From JAKZSU01 sp047517485 (GTDB taxonomy: Bacteria; Pseudomonadota; Alphaproteobacteria; UBA7887), in contig JAKZSU010000198.1 of the NCBI GenBank assembly GCA_047517485.1, forward strand, positions 1-13,305: 13,305 nt of DNA, given 5' to 3'. Shown piece by piece: positions 6,955-13,305 of this stretch (its first letter is position 1; every line of letters starts with the position of its first letter). The notes under the pieces are model-generated. The model was not told where the DNA came from. It made no database searches and worked only from the letters and a program-made list of their open reading frames with translations. Made by a program: the position numbers and the translations under genes.

Positions 6955-8310
6955 TCACCTGATCGTAGAACGCGGCCAGATCGGTGTCGAGGCTCCCGGT
7001 GCGGATCGACCGGCCATCGGATAGGGCGACAAAGCCCCCCGCGCGGTGGGTGGCAAGGCAAGCAATGTGTATGTCACGACCACCATAGGCCGGCCATCGC
7101 CGGCGATTTCGACGAGCCGCTGCCATGCCTCGGCCACGAAGACACGGTCGGCATTGTCGAGAATGCCGTCGAGGACGAGCGGCTGGTGGTTGTCGGCAAT
7201 CGCCATCGCAAAGGCAAGTTGCGCCAGCGCCCGGTCCGGATAAAGCGAAATACGATCGTCGAACAGGCGACCGAGTTTACTGATTTCAGCGATCCGCGAC
7301 AGCTCGCCGGCCCAATCGTCGGCGCCGCGCGCCTGCACCATGAACCGCGCGACATCGCGACCGGTCAGGCCTTTGATACGACGCAGCCAAGGGCGCTTCG
7401 GTCGACCAGGGGCGCCGACGATATGGTGCGCCGCGCCGGAACCGCCAGCCGGATCGATTACCACCAGGACCGGCGCGGCGGAATCGGGCAGCGCCGCCAG
7501 ATCAACCGCCGCGGTAAGCGGCGATGCCGGCCGCCGCCGACTGAGAAAAATCAACAGCACGACACCCAACAGGCCCGCCAAGGGCAGGACCCGGAGGCTG
7601 ATCGGAAGGCCGAACCATAAGGCGTTGTGATAGCCGGCGAGGACATGGGAAACCGGATTGTAGGTGGTGAAGATGGCGCTCGCGGCGGCCGGGATATCGC
7701 CGAATTTGTAGAGCGTCGGCGAGAGCAGCCACAACAGTCCGGCGACGACCATGAACAGGCGTTCCGACGCCCACCGCGACACCCGGGATACCGCGAGGAC
7801 GAGCACGAGGTTCCACAGCCCTTGCTCGACAAGGACCGGCACCACCCACGGCCATGCCGCCAAGGAAAACCCCGCGCCGGCACCGAAATGAGCGACGCCG
7901 ATCGCGACCGCCAGCGACAAGGCCATGATGATCGTCGGCGGCCCGGTGACGACTATCAACGCGACGGCGACCGGGTGTCGCGAGACTTCGGCAAAGCGGG
8001 CTCGCAGGGCGATGAAATTGGTGCCGTCGAGGACACAGCTTATGGTCCATCGAAACGAGATCAGGCCGAGGACGAGGAAATAGAATCGGTCGAAGCCGGT
8101 GCGTTCGAAAATTCCCGCGATCACCAGATAAATGATCGCCGCGTAAATGAACGGATCGAGCACCGCGCCGGCCAAGAACACCACGCCGGCGGACCGGCGC
8201 AGGCGGTAGCGGGCGCGCAGCGAGGCCCAGGTCAGGCGAAACGCCGTCCGCGCGTCCAAATGAGATCCGTTCCGCGCGTCGCCGAACAAAGAGTTGTGCT
8301 CCGAAGTCAT
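6955..8310 (-). CDS. ABC-2 polysaccharide permease fused to a degenerate KpsT/Wzt-like ATPase domain, frameshifted near the 3' end
   Basis: The uninterrupted frame gives 451 residues from the ATG at 8310; a GTG at 8322 is an alternative, but GAGG precedes the ATG. Residues about 20-258 look like a Wzm/KpsM-type ABC-2 permease: six hydrophobic segments (near 41-66, 74-93, 115-140, 150-174, 184-199, 237-257) and the family-like block LSPTLYKFGDIPAA...YNPVSHVLAGYHNALWFG (about 196-234). Residues about 278 onward follow the order of a KpsT/Wzt ATPase (LTGRDVARF at 315-323, LGRLFDDRISLY at 346-357, LAFAMAIA at 365-372), but the active motifs are lost. Walker A reads PAGGSGAAHH without lysine, the signature YSSGM position is YPDRA, Walker B reads LVLDGILDNAD without glutamate, and the H-loop reads VTYTL. 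Beyond about residue 424 the natural continuation (FVALSDGRSIRTGSLDTD) is in another frame ending at 6920. A C6 run at 7035-7040 marks the shift. Confidence 0.75.
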   Translation of the reverse strand: MTSEHNSLFGDARNGSHLDARTAFRLTWASLRARYRLRRSAGVVFLAGAVLDPFIYAAIIYLVIAGIFERTGFDRFYFLVLGLISFRWTISCVLDGTNFIALRARFAEVSRHPVAVALIVVTGPPTIIMALSLAVAIGVAHFGAGAGFSLAAWPWVVPVLVEQGLWNLVLVLAVSRVSRWASERLFMVVAGLLWLLSPTLYKFGDIPAAASAIFTTYNPVSHVLAGYHNALWFGLPISLRVLPLAGLLGVVLLIFLSRRRPASPLTAAVDLAALPDSAAPVLVVIDPAGGSGAAHHIVGAPGRPKRPWLRRIKGLTGRDVARFMVQARGADDWAGELSRIAEISKLGRLFDDRISLYPDRALAQLAFAMAIADNHQPLVLDGILDNADRVFVAEAWQRLVEIAGDGRPMVVVTYTLLALPPTARGALSPYPMAGRSAPGASTPIWPRSTIR

Positions 8311-8415
8311 GGTCCTCGTCACGATTGGGTGGTAGTTTATAGCATTCGGTCAGGCGGGACTCTGGAGACGCATTTTCTCGCTTGGCGCCATGTCCCGCAT
8401 CGGTACGGCCCGACC
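8311..8415. other. Divergent intergenic region between permease fusion and glycosyltransferase
   Basis: About 100 bases separate the minus-strand start (ATG 8310 or GTG 8322) from the earliest convincing part of the plus-strand glycosyltransferase frame. Both genes must be transcribed from here or from beyond it. TATAAA can be read on the minus strand near 8337-8342, but no matching -35 box was found, so no promoter is called. Confidence 0.35.
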
Positions 8416-9401
8416 TTGACCCGATTACCCGAAAGCGAAGCCGAACTGAATGAAGCACCGCGCGATTCGGTGCTTGTCTCGATCGTGATCGTGAATTTCA
8501 ACGCCGGGCCGTTTCTGCGCGCGGCGCTCGACAGCGTGGTAACCCAGGATGTCGGCAACGACGCGATCGAGGTCGTGGTGATCGACAATGATTCGACCAA
8601 TCCCGGCCTCGCCGAGATCGAGGCCGACTATAGCGCTTGCCTGGATCTCAAAATTGTCGCGCTCGACCGCAATGTCGGTTTCGCTCAAGCGTGCAATATC
8701 GGATTGCAGACCGGCGGCGGCGACCTGGTGTTGCTGTTGAACCCGGATTGTCGGCTGTTGCCGGGCGCCTTGGCCGCCATGCGCGACGCGATCCTGGACG
8801 AGGGACGTGCCGGGATCGCCGGGGCCCGGCTGATCAATCCCAATGGCGGCGAGCAGCGCGGCGCGAGGCGCGATATCCCCAATCCGTGGCGGATCTTTTG
8901 CGAGGTTCTTCAGCTTCATAGGCTGATGCCGAATCACCCCCGGTTTCGCGGTTTCAATCGTCATTTGGAAGCGCTTCCCAAGCACCCGATTACGGTACAG
9001 GCGGTATCCGGCGCCTGCATGATGGCTAAACGCGAGGCGGTGGCCGAAGTCGGCCTCCTCGACGGCGACTACTTCATGCATTTCGAGGACCTCGACTGGT
9101 GCCTGCGATTCGATCAGGCGGGATGGCAGGTGCTTTTGTTCCCGGCGCGACGGTGGAGCACACCAAGGGTGTCTGTACCGCGTTGATCCCGATTCGCGTG
9201 GCTTACGAAAAACATCGCTCGCTCATCCATTTCATGCGCAAACATTTCACCGCCTATTACCCGTCCAGTTTCATGGCCCTGGTATCGTTGCTGGTTTCGA
9301 CCCGCTTCGTGTTGCTCGCGCCGCGCGTCTGGTTGCGCGCGCGCCTGGCGCGAACCCGCCGCCCAAGGGCTGGAGTCCGGGTACCGGCGGTCCGCCGTTA
9401 G
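8416..9401 (+). pseudogene. GT2-family glycosyltransferase (rhamnosyltransferase-like), broken by a one-base frameshift
   Basis: The first frame (8416-9186) encodes a GT-A, family 2 glycosyltransferase: VSIVIVNFNAG at the N-terminus, VVVIDNDS, LDRNVGFAQACNIG, the nucleotide/metal site LLLNPD (about residues 106-111), VSGACMMAKREA, and the acceptor-side motif FEDLDWCLRF. Such enzymes add rhamnose or similar sugars to lipid-linked glycans on the cytoplasmic face. Around 9133-9141 (CTTTTGTTCCC) the family continuation VPGATVEHTKGVC lies in the -1 frame, which stays open to TAG at 9399. One missing base explains this. The shifted tail keeps a hydrophobic segment (FMALVSLLVSTRFVLLAP) expected near the C-terminus. 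The start is uncertain: TTG 8416 and GTG 8470 are candidates, both with weak ribosome binding sites. The final TAG is the first three bases of the inserted palindromic element. Confidence 0.8.
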
Positions 9402-9582
9402 AGCAATTTCCGACCTAATGGGATCGGTTTGATGGGACAAATCGTCATTTCGAGGTGGCGCGGCGCGACGGGCGATGCGGCGCATCGTCCGAGCGTCGCA
9501 ACGCCCTCGAAATGGCAAGGTGTCCCACCGGAGGCCGCGGGGGCGCGGTCAAACCGACCCCATTAGATCGGAAAATGCTCTA
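9399..9582. mobile_element. Palindromic MITE-like element, 184 bp, 34-bp terminal inverted repeats
   Basis: The left end (9399-9432) and the reverse complement of the right end (9549-9582) agree at 31 of 34 positions, both starting TAGAGCA. A second pair of arms (9433-9453 and 9507-9527) agrees at 17 of 21, and an apical hairpin (GGCGATGCG/CGCATCGTCC, about 9471-9490) closes the fold. Almost the whole element can therefore form one long hairpin. It encodes no protein, as expected for a non-autonomous element moved in trans. TA at both termini would fit a TA target, but TA is part of the repeat, so a duplication cannot be proved. It separates the glycosyltransferase from the O-antigen ligase-like gene. 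Confidence 0.8.
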
Positions 9583-9598
9583 GTGCGGCGGAAATGAA

Positions 9599-11575
9599 GT
9601 GGGCGACTGGCCGGTACGGCAAATCGGGCGAGGGCTGATACGCGGCGGAGTCCTGGTCGCGCCGTTCGTGATCTTCGCGTCGTTACCGCCGTTTCATACC
9701 GGTATTTGGTACAAGAGCGAGCCGGTCATCGCCGCCCTACACGGGGTCGCCGCGCTGACCGCCATCGGCTTGGCGATGGCGGTCGCGGGCGGTGACCGGA
9801 CCGCGACACGCGCGCTCTGGCATCCGTTCGTTTTGCTGCCGGCTGCTCTCGCACTCTGGGGCTTGGCAACCGCCGGCATGGCCGCCGTGCCGATGATGTC
9901 CTGGTTCGGCACACCGGAATTCGGCCAGGGAATCGCCTGGCATTTGGATCTTGCGATATTGGTCGCCGGCGCCATGGTCGCGGTCAAGGAGCGGCGCACC
10001 AGACAGTTGCTCGCCTGGGCCTGCGGCCTATCGACCGCCGCTGTGACGGCGACCATGGTGCATACCGACAAGGACTGGTTTCTGGCGCCGTTCCTGTTTT
10101 ATGACAGTCTTGCTTTTTACGGCATCTTCGGCGCCGCCGTCCTGCTCGCGGTGATCGCGCGGCACCGCGGCATGCCGGTCGTCGCGGTGCTCGGGTTCGC
10201 CGTTTTGGTGATTGTCATCTCGGGGAACCGAACCGCCATCTTGCTGGCGGCGACCGCGCCCTTCCTCGCCGCTGCTTGTTGGTGGCTAACCAAGTATGTT
10301 TCCCGCGCGGCGCGGCCGGTGATCGCGCTGTTGGCGCTCATCGCACCGGTGATGGTCACGGCGGTCATCGTTTTCAGCGACCTGGCCGCGAACGAAGCCA
10401 GCCTGTGGTCGCGCGATCTGCATCTCACCGTGGCGCGCGAGGCGCTGATTCACAATCCCTTCGATTTGATTTGGGGCAATGGCTGGGGGACCTACGCCGA
10501 AAGCCAACTCGCGTATCTTCCGGTCGGCGAATTCGACGTGGTTGGCGCCGGCGGAAGCGGCCCCGAATGGGATGCCGCGCGCGGCCAAATTCATTTCCAA
10601 AGCCACAATTTTCTTGTCGAGGCGTTGCTCTCCGGGGGGCTTGTGGCGATGGCATTGACCTGGGCGATGGTCGCCGCGCTGCCGCTGTTCTGTCGGCGAA
10701 GGCATATCGTTCTTGGCGGGTCCTTGGCGATCGTGGCCGCGAGCTTTCTCGCGGTGTGGGCGCCGGACGCCGGCGCGGTCGCTCTCATCGCGCTCGCTTT
10801 CGGATCACTAGCCGGCCCGACTGGGCGCGTCCCCGGACTTTTGTCGGCGCGTCGCTGGCCTGCGGTCGCACTGTCGCTTGTCGCGGTGATGCTGGCCGCC
10901 ACCGCGACCGCCACCATAAGCGTCGGCATGACCATGGCGCGCGAGGCGCGTGACAACCGCGACACCACGGCGCTTGCCAAGACCCGGCCTTCGGACTGCC
11001 AGGACATGGGTGATGATCTTGGCCGGGGCGGCGTCCACCTCGCCACGCTTTATCGCAGTTTCGCCGCCGATCTGTTCAACAGGCGCGCGGCGGGCGGCGC
11101 GATCACGGCGGCTGACGCCGCGCGTATGGCGGACTACATCTGCGCCGTGGAGACCCAACTCGGAGATCGCGCGAGCCTGCGATTGGCCAATGCCAATTTG
11201 CTGGTGACCGCGGAGTTGGCCAGCGTGCTCGACGACCCCGCTCTCTCAGGCATCCGGGACGAACGATTATCGGTATGGGATGACCGTCTGCGCTGGTACC
11301 TTGAGCGGGCGCCGTCGCGGAGCGATTTGGCGGCCGCGTATCTGAATTGGGCGTTTGCCGAAGGCCATGAGGAGTCCGTCGCCGCGTGGCTGCTCGCCCG
11401 CAACCGCGATTCCGCGGTCGGGTTGTGGTTTTCGGGCGCGGTGATGATGGGCGAGGCGACGACCGCCAGAGAAGGTTTCAATCGCATGCGCAACGCCTTG
11501 GAGGCCGGAATCGAGCGCCTGATGCCAGTCGATCCCGCACTCGCGGATCAGATCCGATCCGCCCCTGAAAACTAA
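9599..11575 (+). CDS. O-antigen ligase/polymerase-like membrane protein with long C-terminal soluble domain
   Basis: This 658-residue protein has many hydrophobic helices over residues about 12-440, then a soluble tail of about 215 residues (445-658). Features of the WaaL/Wzy/PglL group are visible: ISGNRTAIL (207-215), where these proteins often carry a conserved arginine, and a long extracytoplasmic loop (about 258-340) containing NPFDLIWGNGWGTY and FQSHNFLVEALLSGG with His336-Asn337. The family transfers or polymerises lipid-linked glycans on the periplasmic side of the inner membrane. Ligase versus polymerase cannot be decided here. The tail is mostly helical in composition with a few cysteines (467, 515) and may be an accessory domain. 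The start is GTG at 9599, 17 bases past the palindromic element, with a weak ribosome binding site; TAG at the end of the element blocks a longer in-frame start. The next gene begins 13-61 bases downstream. Confidence 0.75.
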   Translation: MGDWPVRQIGRGLIRGGVLVAPFVIFASLPPFHTGIWYKSEPVIAALHGVAALTAIGLAMAVAGGDRTATRALWHPFVLLPAALALWGLATAGMAAVPMMSWFGTPEFGQGIAWHLDLAILVAGAMVAVKERRTRQLLAWACGLSTAAVTATMVHTDKDWFLAPFLFYDSLAFYGIFGAAVLLAVIARHRGMPVVAVLGFAVLVIVISGNRTAILLAATAPFLAAACWWLTKYVSRAARPVIALLALIAPVMVTAVIVFSDLAANEASLWSRDLHLTVAREALIHNPFDLIWGNGWGTYAESQLAYLPVGEFDVVGAGGSGPEWDAARGQIHFQSHNFLVEALLSGGLVAMALTWAMVAALPLFCRRRHIVLGGSLAIVAASFLAVWAPDAGAVALIALAFGSLAGPTGRVPGLLSARRWPAVALSLVAVMLAATATATISVGMTMAREARDNRDTTALAKTRPSDCQDMGDDLGRGGVHLATLYRSFAADLFNRRAAGGAITAADAARMADYICAVETQLGDRASLRLANANLLVTAELASVLDDPALSGIRDERLSVWDDRLRWYLERAPSRSDLAAAYLNWAFAEGHEESVAAWLLARNRDSAVGLWFSGAVMMGEATTAREGFNRMRNALEAGIERLMPVDPALADQIRSAPEN

Positions 11576-11588
11576 CTCGTAAGTGGTG

Positions 11589-12350
11589 ATGTCGGAATCG
11601 ACAGCGAAAGGCAGGAGCGAGATAGAGGTGCGCCCGATGCACCGAATTGCGCGCGTGCCGTTGCATCTGACCAAGCGCCGCGTGCGACGTCTTGCCATGG
11701 CATTGGTCGGTCTCGACATCGTATTCATCGCCGCGTTTCTGGCGACCACGATGCCCGAGGTACGGGCGTTGACGATGACCGGACGTCTGGCGAGCCTCGA
11801 TTTGGCGGTGTCGGCGAACTTGCCTTGGACCTATGAGTTGGCGAAGTTGGCGGCGATCGCCGCGTTCTGTGTCCTGATGGTTTACAGTTATGCGGGCGAT
11901 CAAACGCCGGATCGATATTGGCGATTCGGTGCCTTCGTCGCCAGCTTTCTCGCCGTTGCCCATGCCACGCGAGGCTACGAGATCTGGGCCGCCAGCGTGA
12001 TCCCGACGCTCTTGGGCCCGGGCATCGCGCCGTCGGTCGCCGTCGCGGTTGGTCGGCTGGGACTCTTTGGCCTGTTGATCGGTGGCGCCACGACGCTGTT
12101 TCCGGCGCGATCGCGCGGCGCGTTGGTCTGGTTGTGTCTTGCCGTCGGGGTGTTGCTGGCGGCGGAATTTGGCCCGCCCGCCGTTCTGACCGCTGGCGGC
12201 TCCGCGCCGATCGCGCCGTCCGATGTCGCCACTGCCTGGCATGTCGGATTGAGACTGTTCGGGGAAAGCCTGATCCTGATCGGCTTGGCGGTTGGCGTTC
12301 GCGATATTCAGATCGCCGCGGTACGCTACCTATATCGCGGTGAGTCGTAG
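11589..12350 (+). CDS. Six-helix membrane protein of unknown function
   Basis: I do not recognise this gene. From the ATG at 11589 it encodes about 253 residues with a short basic N-terminus and six hydrophobic segments, near LAMALVGLDIVFIAAFLA, LAKLAAIAAFCVLMVYSY, FGAFVASFLAVAHA, VGRLGLFGLLIGGA, LVWLCLAVGVLLAA and LFGESLILIGLAVGV. It lacks obvious catalytic motifs. The frame also opens with GTG at 11583. A second ATG at 11637 has a better-placed GAGG and may be the real start. It follows the ligase-like gene closely and is probably co-transcribed with it. By context it may assist a membrane glycan step; that is inference. It ends one base before the convergent VanZ-like gene. Confidence 0.7.
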   Translation: MSESTAKGRSEIEVRPMHRIARVPLHLTKRRVRRLAMALVGLDIVFIAAFLATTMPEVRALTMTGRLASLDLAVSANLPWTYELAKLAAIAAFCVLMVYSYAGDQTPDRYWRFGAFVASFLAVAHATRGYEIWAASVIPTLLGPGIAPSVAVAVGRLGLFGLLIGGATTLFPARSRGALVWLCLAVGVLLAAEFGPPAVLTAGGSAPIAPSDVATAWHVGLRLFGESLILIGLAVGVRDIQIAAVRYLYRGES

Positions 12351-12351
12351 G

Positions 12352-13293
12352 TCATCCGAAGGGAATTTCGAACATGCGCGCGGCCAGCGGCGCCACCACC
12401 GTCAAGGCGCTGAGACCTATCACCACCGCGACAAATGCGGTGAGGCGGCGCAAGACCCCTGTCCGGGTCAGTACGGTCCAACATATCGCGCCGGCAAACG
12501 AGGCAATGAGAATCGGCGCCGTGGGGTCAATGCTCAGACTCGCGACCAGGATCGCGACACCGCCGAGCGACGCGGCGACAGAAAGCACCAGCGCTGCGTC
12601 CACCGTCCGCCGCAGCGTCACCACGGAGCGCGCGGCGGCAGTCGCGGCGCACGCCCCGGCGGCCGCCGACAGGGCATTGACCAGAATATCGACCACGCCG
12701 AACTGGCGTTGCGGGTGCAGGCCTTGCAGCAGTTCGTCATGAACGCCGAGCACGCCCGCGGTGATGATGCTCGCGACCGTCAGCGTGAGCCCGCTCACCC
12801 TGGTGCCGTAGGCGCGGCGAACAATGAGGGCGAGCAGGGCATACTGAAAGAGGTGCACCTTCTTGGCGGGAAAATCCGGGTCGGTGAGTTGGAGAGCGGC
12901 GACGGCGCTCGCGAGACCGACCACTAGCCAGGCCAACCTTCGCCACGGGCTATCCGTGACCAGGCCGCGCCCGACCACGGAAACCGACCAGGCGAGCACG
13001 CCGACCGCCAATCCGGCCGCCAGGCCGATGGGGAGCCATTCGAGTGCCGGCGGCGGCAAGATCGGTTGCAGCCATTGCCAGATTACGAAGGTTTCGAGAA
13101 ACAGCGGGACCAAGCCGATGGCGAGGAGCGCGAACACCCAATCGCCGGCGCGCGGGGAAAGATAATACCAAGGGTGGATATTAATGACCCATTTGATGGC
13201 CCGAGGTGGTTTTCCGGGCAGGCGCGACGCGCCGCGCGATGCGGTGCCATCGGGCAAGCGGCGCAACGCACCCGGAAAGCCACCTCGGGCCAC
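12352..13293 (-). CDS. VanZ-like integral membrane protein, 5' end inside a repeat
   Basis: The stop (TGA at 12354-12352) is certain; the start is not. Taken from GTG at 13293 the frame gives 313 residues, and it stays open to the window edge. The VanZ-like core has FPAKKVHLFQYALLA (about residues 141-155), the acidic motif VHDELLQ (184-190), and PQRQFGVVDILVNALSAAAG (194-213), followed by extra hydrophobic helices to the C-terminus. VanZ-family proteins are membrane proteins of poorly defined role, some linked to glycopeptide resistance and often found near polysaccharide genes. Residues 1 to about 43 are encoded by palindromic repeat sequence and the 18-bp repeat. The only start codon past the repeat is GTG at 13137 (residue 53), with no good ribosome binding site. 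The gene is convergent with, and one base from, the unknown membrane protein gene. Confidence 0.65.
   Translation of the reverse strand: MARGGFPGALRRLPDGTASRGASRLPGKPPRAIKWVINIHPWYYLSPRAGDWVFALLAIGLVPLFLETFVIWQWLQPILPPPALEWLPIGLAAGLAVGVLAWSVSVVGRGLVTDSPWRRLAWLVVGLASAVAALQLTDPDFPAKKVHLFQYALLALIVRRAYGTRVSGLTLTVASIITAGVLGVHDELLQGLHPQRQFGVVDILVNALSAAAGACAATAAARSVVTLRRTVDAALVLSVAASLGGVAILVASLSIDPTAPILIASFAGAICWTVLTRTGVLRRLTAFVAVVIGLSALTVVAPLAARMFEIPFG
13163..13180 (+). repeat. 18-bp repeat, copy 2 (exact match to 1537-1554)
   Basis: TAATACCAAGGGTGGATA recurs here in the same orientation as at 1537. It is followed by TTAATGACCCATTTGATGG and then by the arm of the palindrome at 13198, so it probably marks the outer end of that element. 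Confidence 0.7.
13198..13291. repeat. Palindromic repeat element related to the one at 9399-9582
   Basis: The 21-base arm at 13198-13218 (GGCCCGAGGTGG...) matches the reverse complement of 13271-13291 at 20 of 21 positions. The interior (13221-13269) aligns with the apex of the 9399-9582 element (9457-9504) with 40 identical positions of 49 and one gap. Sequence left of it to 13163 probably belongs to the same element. Its right limit may lie beyond the window, since the last 14 bases do not pair with the left outer part. Confidence 0.7.
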
Positions 13294-13305
13294 CGAAGGC
13301 CGCTC

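Noticed and set aside
7627..8415. Possible 5' extension of the glycosyltransferase frame upstream of 8416
   Set aside because: The frame is open only because it is antisense to the permease gene. Its residues there are polar low-complexity sequence with no glycosyltransferase similarity.
9130..9145. Programmed -1 frameshift in the glycosyltransferase
   Set aside because: No in-phase X-XXY-YYZ slippery heptamer is present, and no stimulating structure is evident. A simple one-base loss is more likely.
12292..12927. Plus-strand open frame of 211 codons
   Set aside because: It is antisense to the VanZ-like gene, is rich in Arg/Gly/His and has no recognisable motif.
1..13305. CRISPR array, tRNA, rRNA or complete insertion sequence
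   Set aside because: I saw no regularly spaced repeats, no tRNA-like cloverleaf, no rRNA sequence and no transposase gene. The only mobile DNA is the non-coding palindromic repeats.

Overview
This is a GC-rich stretch (estimated by eye at about 60-65% G+C) with bacterial gene density. The cysteine-free L31 (rpmE), frataxin-type CyaY and GC-rich codon use suggest an alphaproteobacterium, perhaps near the Rhodospirillales. That placement is inference; no rRNA or tRNA is visible.

Left part (1-6045) is mostly housekeeping. A leader with a terminator-like hairpin precedes an O-acetylhomoserine sulfhydrylase-type PLP enzyme (244-1539). An alpha/beta hydrolase follows 15 nt later and ends in a clear intrinsic terminator that runs into the 3' end of convergent rpmE. 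Divergent from rpmE is a tight three-gene unit: cyaY, an MsbA-like ABC exporter half-transporter (ATGA overlap) and proline iminopeptidase. It ends in a cluster of three hairpins.

Right part (6046-13305) is an accessory cell-surface polysaccharide locus. On the minus strand lie an atypical SDR and, upstream of it, a fusion of a Wzm/KpsM-type ABC-2 permease with a KpsT/Wzt-like nucleotide-binding domain. That domain's Walker A, signature, Walker B glutamate and H-loop histidine are all eroded, so it looks like a pseudo-ATPase. Divergent from it is a GT2 (rhamnosyltransferase-like) gene broken by a one-base frameshift. Next come a palindromic MITE-like element, an O-antigen ligase/polymerase-like protein with a long C-terminal soluble domain, an unrecognised six-helix membrane protein, and a convergent VanZ-like gene. 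Together these suggest synthesis, export and ligation of a surface glycan, in a locus that may be decaying or still evolving.

Small repeats overlay the window. The 184-bp element at 9399-9582 and a second palindrome at 13198-13291 share an apical core with 40 of 49 aligned positions identical. An exact 18-bp repeat occurs at 1537-1554 and 13163-13180. At three places repeat sequence supplies gene ends: stop codons of the PLP enzyme and of the glycosyltransferase, and the N-terminus of the VanZ-like frame. The best candidate for an undescribed system is the permease/pseudo-ATPase fusion with its glycan-ligation neighbours.
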